Shown here one piece after another: positions 39,729 through 49,582 of a stretch of DNA of 64,000 nt; within the stretch, counting starts at the first letter, position 1, and each line of letters opens with the position of its first letter. The notes under the pieces are model-generated. The model worked only from the letters and a program-made list of their open reading frames with translations. It was not told the origin of the DNA and made no database searches. Origin of the DNA: CAWJTV01 sp963845695 (GTDB lineage Bacteria > Planctomycetota > Planctomycetia > Isosphaerales > Isosphaeraceae); contig CAWJTQ010000025.1 of the NCBI GenBank assembly GCA_963845695.1, positions 189,372 through 253,371 on the forward strand, in the 5' to 3' direction. The translations under genes and the position numbers were made by a program.

Positions 39729-40649
39729 ATGTGCGGCATCTTCGGAGTTGTAGCCAGGCGCGATTCTCTTGAGGACGGAATGGGCCGGACGGTCTTGACG
39801 ATGCTCGAGGCCCTGGCATGCCGTGGGCCGGACAGCGTCGGGGCGGCCGTGGTCGGCCGTGCCAGGACGTCCCCGGACAGCCTCTGGTCGGTCCGGGTCG
39901 CCCCCGATCCCGAGGGGCCGTTGGCCGAGCTCGGCGGGCTGGGCGATGTGGTCGGCCCGGGGGAGCGGCGCGGGGGTACCCTGCGCTTCGATTTCCGGCC
40001 GGGGCCCGGAGTCACGGCCGATGATTTGGAACGGGCTCTCGGTGCGCGTCGGGGTGGTCTGGAGGTCTTGAGCCTGGGCCGCAGGCTTGACCTGATCAAG
40101 CGAGTGGGTCCGCCGTCCGGACTGGAAGCGGCGTATGGTCTGTCGACCTGGAGCGGCCCACTCGCCATCGGCCATACCCGGATGTCCACCGAGAGCCGGA
40201 TCGACCTGAGCCACTCCCAACCGTTCTGGGTGCACGGGGTGCCCGATCTTGCAACGGTCCACAACGGTCACGTGACCAATTATCATCAGCTCCGCCGACG
40301 CTTCGAGGAGAAGGGCGTGACGTTTTACACGGACAACGATTCCGAGGTGATCGGCGTCTACCTCCGCTCGCGACTGGAGAAGGGCCGCAGCCTCGTCGAG
40401 GCCATGGCCGACTCGGTCAGGGAGCTCGATGGAGCCTACAGCTACCTGGTCGCCGCGCCGGAAGGGCTGGGCATCGTCCGGGATCGGTTCGGCTTCAAAC
40501 CGCTGATGTTGACCGAGACGCCGGACTTCGTCGCCGTGGCAACCGAGGAGATCGCCCTGCGACGCGCGTTCCCTCTCGAGTACCAGGTTACCGAGCCGCC
40601 GCCGGGAGCGGTGTTGTTCTATCAGTCGTCAGTAGGTAGCAGGCAGTAG
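39729..40649 (+). CDS. glxB: Class II glutamine amidotransferase subunit (GlxB/MgsA-like)
   Basis: 306 residues. MCGIFGVVARRDS has the N-terminal catalytic Cys2 exposed after Met removal. AIGHTRMSTESRIDLSHSQP, TVHNGHVTNYHQLRRRFEEK, TDNDSEVIGVYLRSRLEKG and DGAYSYLVAAPEGLGIVRDR match the Ntn-hydrolase fold. It would release ammonia from glutamine for a partner synthase. The length and the presence of separate GXGXG and FMN subunits nearby identify a split glutamate-synthase-like enzyme of the GlxBCD type. The same three-subunit plan serves N-methylglutamate synthase (MgsABC) in methylamine users. Confidence 0.88.
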   Translation: MCGIFGVVARRDSLEDGMGRTVLTMLEALACRGPDSVGAAVVGRARTSPDSLWSVRVAPDPEGPLAELGGLGDVVGPGERRGGTLRFDFRPGPGVTADDLERALGARRGGLEVLSLGRRLDLIKRVGPPSGLEAAYGLSTWSGPLAIGHTRMSTESRIDLSHSQPFWVHGVPDLATVHNGHVTNYHQLRRRFEEKGVTFYTDNDSEVIGVYLRSRLEKGRSLVEAMADSVRELDGAYSYLVAAPEGLGIVRDRFGFKPLMLTETPDFVAVATEEIALRRAFPLEYQVTEPPPGAVLFYQSSVGSRQ

Positions 40650-40704
40650 GGTCGTAGGGAGAAAAGTCAGATCAGCTCGTATTCACTACCTACCAACTGG
40701 TGTC

Positions 40705-40860
40705 TAGAGCACCTAACTGATGGGTTGCGCACGCAATGACCGCAGGGATCCGATACGAGCCCGAAGCGCCAGCGAGTGAATGGATCATATCGGCCGGAAT
40801 CCACTCGCTGGCGCTTCGGGCTCGTATCAGGCGTCTGCAACCCAAGCGTTAGCCGCTCCA
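40705..40860. repeat. Complete family C palindromic element between glxB and glxC
   Basis: A perfect 27-bp inverted repeat: GATACGAGCCCGAAGCGCCA on (40752-40778) against its complement at 40802-40828, with a 23-base loop. The outer arms are 30-bp imperfect inverted repeats: TAGAGCACCTAACTGATGGG (40704 on) against CCCAAGCGTTAGCCGCTCCA ending at 40860. The same outer arms surround the IS at 57763-59805. Confidence 0.88.
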
Positions 40861-40882
40861 ATGACCACGAGAGGACCAGATC

Positions 40883-41626
40883 GTGTCGAATGTCGATTCC
40901 ACCCTGGTGACAACGACTGCGACCGACCAGGAGACGGTCGACCTGGATTGCGGCGACCATTCCACCCGCGAGATCAACCAGGCGGTCCGCGCGGCGATGG
41001 CCACGGGTGCAACCCGGATCCGCCTGCTCCGACCGGCCGCTCGCCACAACCTCGGCGTGGCCCTGCCGGAAGGTATCGAACTGATCATCGAAGGCAGCGC
41101 CGGGTATTATGTCGCCGGCCTGAATGACGGCGCGACGGTCCTGGTCCACGGCGGAGCCGGCTGGGGAGCCGCCGAGAGCATGCGTGATGGCACAGTGATC
41201 GTCGACGGTGATGTGGGGAATGCGGTGGCGGCCTCGATCCGGTCGGGGACGGTGGTGGTCCGTGGGAATGCGTCGACGCGAGCGGGCATCGCGATGAAAG
41301 GTGGACTGCTGGTGGTGGCCGGTAATGTGGGTCCGATGGCGGGGTTCATGATGCAGAAAGGGTCGATGATCGTCTGTGGCGACGCAGCCGATGGGGTGGC
41401 GGATAGCCTGTACGCTGGGACCGTCTTCCTGGGCGGTCGACACGGCGAGCTGGGAGCCGATGCGGTCGTTGAAGAGGTCACCAACGAGGATCGCGAGCTC
41501 ATAGGCTCGGCGCTGGAACGGTGGAAAGTCACCGGCCCGGCGTCGGGATTCCGGAAGCTGGTTGCGGGCCGCCGGCTCTGGAACTTCCAGCGTACTGACC
41601 GACACCTATGGAAGTCAGCGTTATAA
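40883..41626 (+). CDS. glxC: Glutamate synthase GXGXG-domain subunit (GlxC/MgsB-like)
   Basis: 247 residues from a GTG at 40883 with GAGAGGA upstream. The right-handed beta-helix of the glutamate-synthase alpha domain is seen as repeated G-x-x-x-G turns: EGIELIIEGSAGYYVAGLND, VHGGAGWGAAESMRDGTVIV, DGDVGNAVAASIRSGTVVVR, GNASTRAGIAMKGGLLVVAG. The C-terminus (RHGELGADAVVEEVTNEDRE) fits GlxC. It acts as a structural link between the amidotransferase and the FMN subunit. It is separated from glxB by a palindromic element and from glxD by a TPR gene. Confidence 0.87.
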   Translation: MSNVDSTLVTTTATDQETVDLDCGDHSTREINQAVRAAMATGATRIRLLRPAARHNLGVALPEGIELIIEGSAGYYVAGLNDGATVLVHGGAGWGAAESMRDGTVIVDGDVGNAVAASIRSGTVVVRGNASTRAGIAMKGGLLVVAGNVGPMAGFMMQKGSMIVCGDAADGVADSLYAGTVFLGGRHGELGADAVVEEVTNEDRELIGSALERWKVTGPASGFRKLVAGRRLWNFQRTDRHLWKSAL

Positions 41627-41677
41627 TCAAATGACGCCAAATGCGGGCGGAAATCGCGGATCGAGACGGACAGTTGA

Positions 41678-41706
41678 TTGACAGCGGCTCCGCCCATGCG
41701 TAGATT
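41678..41706 (+). promoter_or_regulatory. Probable sigma-70-type promoter before the TPR gene
   Basis: TTGACA (41678-41683), a 17-base spacer, then TAGATT (41701-41706). It lies 52 bases after the glxC stop and ~204 bases before the ATG at 41910. It could make the TPR gene, and possibly glxD, independent of the glxBC transcript. Confidence 0.5.
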
Positions 41707-41909
41707 GAAGGGACTGTAAGAGCCCTCCCCGCCTCGCCGATCGACCCCAGTCCGCCCTAACAACGACCACTGATACGAATTCCTTAGCACCTGGTCCGGG
41801 AAACGGGCGATGGAGCAGTTGTCGGCATCGGAGACGTGAGGACGACAGTACAACGCGGTACGGTCACCCGAGCGACGGACACTCTCCGCTGAGAGAGAGG
41901 ATCGCAGAT

Positions 41910-42823
41910 ATGACAGCCGACGAAGCTCTCCAGCGCATCATCAACGGCCCCAGCCCGATGGGCCTCGTCGTTGCCGGGGCCGTATCGGTCGCGCTGCTCC
42001 TGATCGCCTGCGGTTGCTCGCCGCCAGGAGATGGAAGTGGATCTCCCTGGTCCTCGGCGGCCTGGCGATCGCGGCGCCGATGTTCGTGCTGTCCCTCGTG
42101 CAGCTCCAGACGGTCACCACTCGGGAAAGCGAGAGCATCACGGTGACCCGGCCGAAGTATGCCGATCGTCCGCGGGCCCTCGCCCGCGGCACCATGATCG
42201 GAACGCCGGTGGTGATCGTGCTCGTCACCGCGACGGTGTTGGCCGTGTCGCACCGGCGCCGGCGGCAGCGGGTTCCTCATTTACTCAAGGCCGGCCGCGC
42301 TCATCTGTTTCAGAAGGAGTACGACCCGGCTCTGGCCAAATTCAATGAGGCGATCCAGATCGCACCCTACCTGGCGGAAGCCTATTACGGGCGAGGCAGC
42401 GTCTACCAGGCGATCGGCGACATCGCAAACGCCCTGGCCGATTTCGACCGGGCCATCGAGCACGATCCCCGGCTGGCCGCGGCCTACATCCACCGGGCCA
42501 AGATTCGTACAGAGACCGGCGACCTCGACGGAGCACTCGAGGATTTCCAGCAACTCTTGAATCTCCGCGCCACCGATCCGGAGTTGTACCTCAACCGGGG
42601 GATCTGCCTGTTCAAGAAAGGGCAAGTCCAGGACGCCGTCGACGACTTCCATCGGGTCCTGAAGTTGACCAATCATTCCGACTTTGCCGAACCCGCCAAG
42701 GACTATCTTTGCCGGCTGGAACCCCCGCCCGAATCCGTCCGTCCCCTCCCGGCCCCGGGCGCCAACGGTGCGCCGGATTTGCCGACCCTGCCCAGGCCCA
42801 AGATCTCGGATTACAATCTATGA
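41910..42823 (+). CDS. Membrane TPR protein inside the glx cluster (frameshifted)
   Basis: The start at 41910 follows GAGAGAGAGG. The first helix (MGLVVAGAVSVALLLIACG) breaks frame near 42010 and continues as ARRWKWISLVLGGLAIAAPM and ALARGTMIGTPVVIVLVTAT, giving about three membrane helices. Four TPR units follow: PHLLKAGRAHLFQKEYDPAL, AYYGRGSVYQAIGDIANALA, AYIHRAKIRTETGDLDGALE and LYLNRGICLFKKGQVQDAVD. The C-terminus is Pro-rich. It is probably a membrane-bound scaffold. Its position between glxC and glxD may be functional or accidental. Confidence 0.8.
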
Positions 42824-42970
42824 TCTGGGTCGTTGGTCATTCGTCTTGGGCTCGCTGACGCGGGCCGAGATGACCTGGGCTGAGAAGCGAGGCTCTCGAA
42901 AACCGCCCGCGAAGCGCGGATAATGCCCGGCACGAGACAACAAAGGACCAATGACAAGGGACCAGAGGCC

Positions 42971-44365
42971 ATGGACGAAGGACCGATCTCAGCGGCCGAA
43001 GGGACCGAGCGGATCGGCGGCGACCCCTCGCCGGCGGAAGCCTCGGGCACATTCACGCCGGCGGTCATCGAAGACATCCAGATCAAGGCCGAGCTGGCGC
43101 GGTATCGGATCCGCGGGTTCGGGTCGCTCCGGCCACGGACCTGGGCCACGTTCGACGACCTGACCTTCATCCCGGCGACGCTCACCCGCATCCCGTTAGA
43201 AGGCTACCGCGAGGCGTGCTCGACCCGGACCGTGCTCGGCACCCGGTTCGCCTCCCGGCCAATCGAGCTGGAAATCCCCTTGATGGTGACGGGGATGAGC
43301 TACGGGGCCCTGTCGCGCAACGCCAAGACAGCCCTGTCGCGTGGGGCTCGGATGGCGGGCACGTCGACGACAACCGGCGACGGCGGCATGCTCGACGTCG
43401 AGCGCACCGAGTCCCGCGTCATGGTTTACGAAGTCTTGCCGAGCCGGTACGGGATCGATGTGCGCCACCTTCGGCAGGCCGACGCCATCGAGCTGACCAT
43501 CGGCCAGGGCGCCAAGCCCGGTACGGGAGGCTTGCTATTGGGTTCCAAGGTCTCCGAAGAGATCGCCCGGCTCCGCGATCTTCCTCCCGGTGTCGACCAG
43601 CGCTCACCCTGCCGGCATCCCGATTTCCTCGGTCCGGATGACCTCGTCATCAAGATCGAGGAGCTTCGGGAGGCCACCGATTACCGGGTGCCGATCTTCG
43701 TCAAGATGGGCGCATCACGCGTCTTCGACGACGTCCGGCTGGCCGCCAAGGCGGGCGCCGACGTGATCGTCGTCGACGGCATGGAAGGAGGCACGGCGGC
43801 CTCGCCCGAGCTGCTCCAGGAGCATACCGGTATCCCCACGCTGGCCGCCGTCTGCGAGGCGCGGGCGGCCCTCGAAGACATCGGCCTGTACGGACAGGTG
43901 CAGCTCATCATCGCCGGCGGACTGCGACACGGCTCGGACTGTGCCAAAGCCCTGGCCCTCGGGGCCGACGCCTGCTACCTCGGCACGGCGCTCCTCATCG
44001 CCCTGAACTGCAACAAGCCGATCTACGTCGAGGATTACCACAAGATCGGTGCGGCTCCCTATTCGTGTCACCATTGCCACACCGGCCGATGCCCGGTCGG
44101 GATCACGACCCAGGACCCCGAGCTGAACGCCCGGCTGGAGATCGACCCCGCTGCCGAGCGGGTGGCCAACTTCTTCCATGCGCTGACCTCCGAGATCCAG
44201 ATCCTGGCCCGCGCCTGCGGCAAGAGCGACGTCCATCACCTCGAGCCCGAAGACCTCCGCGCCCTGACCCTCGAGGCGTCGCTGATCACCGGACTTCCCC
44301 TGGCCGGGACCAACCGCGTCTTCAGCGGCGGTCCGGGATGGAAGGAGAACGGTCCGGCTCAGTAA
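42971..44365 (+). CDS. glxD: FMN/Fe-S glutamate-synthase-like subunit (GlxD/MgsC-like)
   Basis: 464 residues from the ATG at 42971 with GAGG upstream; an in-frame ATG at 42923 would add 16 residues. The FMN barrel motifs are LMVTGMSYGALSRNAKTALS, STTTGDGGMLDVERTESRV, IGQGAKPGTGGLLLGSKVSE, GADVIVVDGMEGGTAASPEL, ALALGADACYLGTALLIALN, and the [3Fe-4S] cysteines in CHHCHTGRCPVGI. It would bind 2-oxoglutarate-derived imine and reduce it with electrons from ferredoxin or a similar donor. With GlxB and GlxC it completes a glutamate or N-methylglutamate synthase. No glnT or gmaS is in the window, so the product is undecided. Confidence 0.9.
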   Translation: MDEGPISAAEGTERIGGDPSPAEASGTFTPAVIEDIQIKAELARYRIRGFGSLRPRTWATFDDLTFIPATLTRIPLEGYREACSTRTVLGTRFASRPIELEIPLMVTGMSYGALSRNAKTALSRGARMAGTSTTTGDGGMLDVERTESRVMVYEVLPSRYGIDVRHLRQADAIELTIGQGAKPGTGGLLLGSKVSEEIARLRDLPPGVDQRSPCRHPDFLGPDDLVIKIEELREATDYRVPIFVKMGASRVFDDVRLAAKAGADVIVVDGMEGGTAASPELLQEHTGIPTLAAVCEARAALEDIGLYGQVQLIIAGGLRHGSDCAKALALGADACYLGTALLIALNCNKPIYVEDYHKIGAAPYSCHHCHTGRCPVGITTQDPELNARLEIDPAAERVANFFHALTSEIQILARACGKSDVHHLEPEDLRALTLEASLITGLPLAGTNRVFSGGPGWKENGPAQ

Positions 44366-44559
44366 TTGCTCGGCCGCTCTGATCCTTGGCGTGCTCGCCG
44401 CGCGGTGGTGCCGCTCCGAGCACGACCAGGCCACCGACGAGACAGGACGCTCCCAGTCATACCCACCTCCGACAGGCGATCATCAGAGCTCTCGATTTGG
44501 ACTGGCGGCAACAGGAACCTTCGTGGTTCTTTCGGCCTGGATCCAGCTCTCGTTCCGCA

Positions 44560-44730
44560 ATGATGAACGGCTGGTGGATGGACGTCCTCGAGACCCTCCT
44601 GGTCCTGACCCTCCCCTTCGCCGCGTGCTTCATCGTCTGGTTTGCCATGCGATCCTCCGAGACGGCACACCTCTGGCCCTCGATCGGTCGATCGGACTGC
44701 GGTAAGGAAGCAGCTAGACGTGGGTGGTGA
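44560..44730 (+). CDS. Small single-helix membrane protein
   Basis: About 56 residues (MMNGWWMDVLETLLVLTLPF, then AACFIVWFAMRSSE) with one strong transmembrane segment and a short basic tail. It has no clear ribosome site and no family. The hydrophobic periodicity is the only support. Confidence 0.4.
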   Translation: MMNGWWMDVLETLLVLTLPFAACFIVWFAMRSSETAHLWPSIGRSDCGKEAARRGW

Positions 44731-44937
44731 ACCGTAATATGATCGGAGACCGACCATCCTGACACCGATCGTGCTCTGATCCGACCAGCTATCCCCGGTT
44801 TCGCCCTTGCGCTTGCGCTCGACTGGATAATCGTGACACGAATTCGCGAGCAACCTTCCAAGAAAAGCCGTGTTCGGTTTCTCAGGTCGTTCGCCAGGTG
44901 TTCTTCACCCTCTCGATTCTCCGGAGGAGTCCTCAAC

Positions 44938-47107
44938 ATGCTGCCTCGAATGTCTCGGTCCGCGATCATGAGCACACGAACGCGAGTGACGGCCGTCATC
45001 GCGATCGCCCTGACGTTCGCGGTTGTTCTGACAACAGCGGGTGACGCCGACGTCGCGAAAGACGTCGCGAAAAAGACCGATGCGAAAGCTGACTCCGCCA
45101 AGAAGGGTGAGGCGCCCGAAGCCCGAAAAATTCGGCGTCCTGATCCATGAATCGCGCGCATTGCCCGGCTACAACCTGATTAATCCTGGTCGCAAGCAGA
45201 CGTACCTCTTTGACAACGAAGGTCGCGTCGTTCACTCTTGGACAAGCGAACATTCGAGCGGAGCCGCGGTTTACTTGCTCGATAACGGCCATTTGTTCCG
45301 TCCCTCCGAGGTCGTCAATCGCAAGCCGGTCTTCCAAGGCCCCGCCGCGAGCGGTCGGTTTCAAGAATTCGACTGGGATGGCAATCTCGTTTGGGATTTT
45401 GAGTATCACAGCGAAAAGCGTTTGCCTCACCATGACGCGATCAAACTTCCCAACGGGAACGTTCTGGCGATCTGTTGGGAGAGGATCGATGAAAAAGAAG
45501 CCATCGCGGCGGGCCGCCGACCCGAGACCGTGAAGGATTCTCACCTCCAGCCCGATTGCCTGGTCGAGATCAAGCCCACGGGCAAGAAGACGGGCGAGGT
45601 CGTCTGGGAATGGCGAAGCTGGGATCACCTGATCCAGGACCGCGACAAAACCAAGCCCCATTACGGCATCGTTACCGAACATCCCGAGCTGTTCGATGTG
45701 AACTACATTCACGGCGAGGAAGACCAAGTCTCGAAAATGATGGCGACCAAGGACGGCCGCGACAAGCTCCGTAGCCTGGGTTACGTCGGCAGCGCTCCCG
45801 CAGCTCCGGCTGACGCTAAGAAGGATTCGCCGAAGAAAGACGCGGAAAAGAAAGACGCCGATCCGGATGACACATCGAAAGCCCGATCCAAGGACGGTCA
45901 GAAGAAAGGCCAAACTCCCGCTCCTCGCAAGAATCCCGACTGGATGCACGTCAACGCGGTGGCGTACAACGCCGAGCTCGATCAGATCGCGCTCAGCAGT
46001 CCCTCCTTCCACGAGATCTGGATCATCGACCACAGCACCACCACGGAAGAAGCCAAGGGCCACGCGGGCGGTCGCTGGGGCAAAGGGGGCGATATCCTCT
46101 ACAGATGGGGCAACCCACGAGCCTACCGCAACGGCACCAAGCTCGATCAGCGCCTCTTCGGTCAACATAACATCCAATGGATCCCCAGGGGATTGAGCGG
46201 CGAAGGCCACTTGCTCGTCTTCAATAACGGTGGCGGTCGTAAGCCCGTCGAATATTCCTCGGTCGATGAGTTTGTTCCGCCAACTGACAAGGACGGCCAT
46301 TACATCCGCCCGAAACGCGGACCATTTGGCCCGGCCAAGCCGATCTGGAGCTACACCGCGCCCAACAAGAAAGACTTCTATTCGTGGTTCATCTCGGGAG
46401 CCCAGCGCCTTCCGAACGGAAACACTTTGATCAACGCGGGCGCAGTCGGCATTGTCTTTGAAGTGACCCCTGAAGGAGAAACTGTTTGGAGGTTCTCCAA
46501 CCCGTTCAAGAACGCTGTGCCCGGGCAACCCATGGCGGCTCCCGCTGGAGCATCAAAGCGCTTCGAGGCGATCGCTAGCGCCAGCCGCGACGCGCTGGGT
46601 ATGAAGGAGGATCAGCGCAAAAAACTCGACGAGCTCGACAACGAGTTGATCGCGAAGCTCGACAAAATGCTAACCGCCGAACAAATCAAGAGCTTCGCCG
46701 AGCCGAACCCGAGCGACAACGATGTTCTCGCCAAGCGACCTCCGGGCGAGTACCTCACCGTGTTCGACAGGAGTGCACCAAAGGTCACGGACGCTCAGAA
46801 GAAAGAATTGCAGGCTCTCCAGAAGGAGTTCAGTCTCAAGATTGCAAAGATCATGACCGACGCACAAAAGTCCCTGATCGCGGACTTCAAGAAAAGTCAA
46901 CTTGCCGCGGCTACTGGAGGCGGCGCACGACCCAAGGCGGGCAATACGCTATTCCGAGCCACGCGATACCCGCTGAACCACCCTGCGTTCGCCGGCAAGA
47001 CGTTCGAGCCAGGCAAGACATTGGTCGAGATCGAAGCGGAATTCGAGAAGGAGAAGTCAAAGGCCGGTGCTGCGGTCAAAGCGAAAACGGTTGCTGCTTC
47101 AAAGTAA
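44938..47107 (+). CDS. Arylsulfotransferase (ASST)-like secreted protein (frameshifted N-terminus)
   Basis: The start at 44938 is set by GGAGGAG at 44922. A signal peptide (RVTAVIAIALTFAVVLTTAG) and a Lys/Ala/Asp linker precede a one-base shift near 45105, after which the beta-propeller begins (KFGVLIHESRALPGYNLINP, AAVYLLDNGHLFRPSEVV, WEWRSWDHLIQD). A conserved histidine region (WMHVNAVAYNAELDQIALSS, GQHNIQWIP) and GAQRLPNGNTLINAGAVGIV match bacterial ASST-type propellers. A charged insertion (KKDSPKKDAEKKDADPDDTS) and a helical C-terminal ~200 residues (LTAEQIKSFAE, MTDAQKSLIADFK) are extra. It may transfer sulfate between phenols, or only share the fold. Confidence 0.8.
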
Positions 47108-47191
47108 CCGAAAGGGCCTCGGCTTGCGTCGGAAGTGACCCGACGCAAGTTGAGCGTCCGGCGCTCGCCGAGGTATCGCGATGCTTTGAGC

Positions 47192-47251
47192 CCCTCAAAA
47201 AAGGGGGACTGGCTCCGAGTCTTCGAGGTGCCTGTGCCCCTTTTTTGAGGG
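47192..47251. terminator. Bidirectional hairpin between convergent genes
   Basis: A perfect 15-bp inverted repeat, CCCTCAAAAAAGGGG (47192-47206) and CCCCTTTTTTGAGGG (47237-47251). It lies between the arylsulfotransferase stop (47107) and the convergent esterase remnant (ends 47435). The A/T run in each arm could serve as a terminator on both strands; it may also be a mobile palindromic repeat. Confidence 0.5.
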
Positions 47252-47434
47252 ACTCTTTGCATCCTCGGGTTCCGTGGCTGGGGCTGAAAGAGACGGAGCG
47301 ATCGTGCCCCCGAGGACCCTTCCGATTCGATCTGTCTCCGGCCGGCGGCTCCGCGCGCCCACCCTGCCTCCCAACCGTGTCCTGAGCGGGCCCGCACTGG
47401 CGGGCCGTTCCGTTCAGGAGGCCTTCGGTCCGGC

Positions 47435-48400
47435 TCACGGCGGGGTAACGAGTGGCACCTCATCGACCAGCAACTCGCACTGGACGCTCCAAGCAACTTC
47501 GGGCACGGTTTCCAGGTAGTCGAGACCCCTCGACGCTCCCCAGGCCCAGGCACGCAACGCTCCCCACTGGTCGGGCTTGCGCGGTTGACCATGGTTGGTC
47601 AGTCCGATGATTCCGCGCGTCAAGCCGGCACCGGTCGGTTTCGCATTCGGATCGGCGCCGGGGCCAAAGCGACTTGGCTGCCACCCGCCGGCGTCGTCCT
47701 GGACGGTCGTGGGGTTCAGCGTCGCGCATCCCCAGCCGCCCTTGATGAGCGTGTCCTCCTTGGACGGAGCCGCGGGACCGCCAACTCGACCTCGGAAGCG
47801 GAACGGCGACGGTTCGAACGGAGTCCACCCGAAGCTCATCAGCACCGGCACGGGTCCATCGGCTTTCTTCGGCAGCGTCAGCGACAGGGAAATGCGGACT
47901 TCGATCGCCGGACATTCCGAGTTGTCAACCACGCCGACAATGTGCCTCTGGATGGCCGGCTTGCCACCGGCTTCGAACTCCCGGGTCTCCCGAACTTCCC
48001 ATTTGACCTTGGGGACGTTCTGAGGAATCCGACCGTAGACTTCGCGTTCCAGCATCTCGACGATTTCCGGTCGTCGTTCGTTCCACCATTGCTCGGGGGT
48101 CGTGACCTTCCTGCCGTCCTTCGTCTCAAGAATCTCGGGCAACTTCGGGTAGGGATTGGCCTTCGCCTGGTCATAGTTCGCCGCATTCGGCGCGTTCGGA
48201 TTGCTGTCCCGACCGGGGCGAAGCTTGGTAATGCCCAATTGATCGAGCATATTCTGACGATCTTGCGTTGTCGTGAACACGACCGGCTGTTTGTTCCGAG
48301 GTGCTCCCGTCGCGGTTGCGCCGTTCTGCGCCGAACAGGGGTTCGAGGCGAACGTTGCGATACCCAGGAAGACCGCCGTGAAAGAAAGATCTCGGCTCAT
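47435..48400 (-). pseudogene. CE15-like glucuronoyl/acetyl-xylan esterase, truncated before the nucleophile
   Basis: 321 residues from the ATG at 48400 with a signal peptide (SFTAVFLGIATFASNPCSAQ). The N-terminal CE15 features are present: TPEQWWNERRPEIVEMLERE, VYGRIPQNVPKVKWEV, VPVLMSFGW and the region GALRAWAWGASRGLDYLETV. It then ends within 25 residues. The family's GCSRxGK/GHSRxGK nucleophile motif and the later His are absent in all three frames downstream. About 100-150 C-terminal residues appear to have been lost by deletion, so catalysis is not expected. Confidence 0.75.
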
Positions 48401-48727
48401 GGAGACCTCGCGTCGATCAGGGGATAGGGCGGGTTGAGCCACCGCCAAGCCGAAGGAATCACCTCGCGGAGGACGACGACCGCAGGGGCCGGCGGCGGAC
48501 GAAGGCCGACCCCTGACGTGGAGGTCCGCATCCCAGCAGCGTAACGCCTCGTCCGTGGGGACGTCCAGGCTATGCCCACCCACCGCACCGGGATCACTCG
48601 TCGGAACTGTACCACGCGACAGAGATCCAGGCAGGGGCATAGATTGCGGAACGAGGCCGATGTAAGCTGTGGGTTAGAATCCACCCGTTACGGACTCACG
48701 GCGAGCGAAACAACGGAGGGTCTTGTG
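48401..48727. other. Divergent intergenic region
   Basis: 327 bases upstream of both the esterase remnant and the membrane protein at 48728. The minus-strand frame is open here but lacks coding character. Promoters are expected; none is assigned. Confidence 0.35.
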
Positions 48728-49271
48728 ATGCGCTTCCGATTCAGTATCGCGTCGATAATGGCGGCCATCCTCATCATCGCCTTGAGCTTCGCCGCGCTCC
48801 GAATCAACTCGGTTTTCTGCGGCGGAATCATCCTGCTCACGACCCTTGCCCTGCTGTGTAGCGCAATCTTCATGTCCTTTGCCGAGAGCGGACCGAGCCG
48901 TCTGGCTTGGATCGGTTGCGCCGTATTCGGGTGGCCGTGCTTCATCCTGGGATTTGGGCCCGTAGCGAATGAGCGTCTAGGCCCGCCGCGCACGACGGCC
49001 ATGTTCGAGGATGCGATCCCTTACATCAACCCGGAGTTGGGTTCGGAGATCAAAAAATACACACCTCCAGGCAGACTTGAAGTCATGGGGTATTCGGAAT
49101 GTGACGGAAATGTGGCCAGGTTATGTGGCCGGGTTGCACCGATACCGCCAGTCGAGCCATTCGGTGCTGACTCTGGGCTTCGCCGCGATGGGGGCCATCC
49201 TGGGATACTCCTATGCCGTCAGGCGTAATCGAGCCGCCGGGACAGAGGAAGCCGTCACGTCTGAACCATAG
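48728..49271 (+). CDS. Small membrane protein (frameshifted)
   Basis: The start at 48728 has GGAGGG upstream and gives MRFRFSIASIMAAILIIALS, a planctomycete-type N-terminus. Hydrophobic segments follow (FCGGIILLTTLALLCSAIFM, LAWIGCAVFGWPCFILGFGP). Near 49115 the frame changes and a final helix appears (SVLTLGFAAMGAILGYSYAV), ending at 49271. About 180 residues and four helices after correction. The function is unknown; similar small proteins occur in many copies in this phylum. Confidence 0.6.
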
Positions 49272-49354
49272 TTGACGCGGACAGGTGGGCGCAGGACGAT
49301 GCCGGGATCTGGAACGGGTGGTCTAGAGGTCAGACTTGGCAGAAGGCCCTGGTT

Positions 49355-49582
49355 GTGAGATGGCCCCGCGTGCGGTTCACGGTGCGGCAGATGATAGTCG
49401 CCGTTGCGGTTGTGGCCCTCGTCCTCGGCATGCTCGTCGCCTGTCTGAAATGGGTCCGTTACGTACAGAGCACTGCGGAGGTCTTCAACGAAACGTGCGA
49501 TCGAGGCCGCTTGACCTCTCACCACTACATTATGGATCACCGTTTACGGCCGACTCGGCAGGCGTTTGGGGCCGCCGGATGA
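49355..49582 (+). CDS. Small single-helix membrane protein
   Basis: 75 residues from a GTG at 49355: RVRFTVRQMIVAVAVVALVL, then GMLVACLKWVRYVQ. The RFTVRxM-plus-helix start is characteristic of planctomycete small membrane proteins, which are usually longer, so this may be a 3'-truncated copy. Its last 53 bases overlap the convergent gene at 49530. Confidence 0.5.
   Translation: MRWPRVRFTVRQMIVAVAVVALVLGMLVACLKWVRYVQSTAEVFNETCDRGRLTSHHYIMDHRLRPTRQAFGAAG

Noticed and set aside
47192..47251. Possible small-RNA gene
   Set aside because: The perfect inverted repeat between convergent stops is better explained as a bidirectional terminator or palindromic repeat; no promoter is seen.
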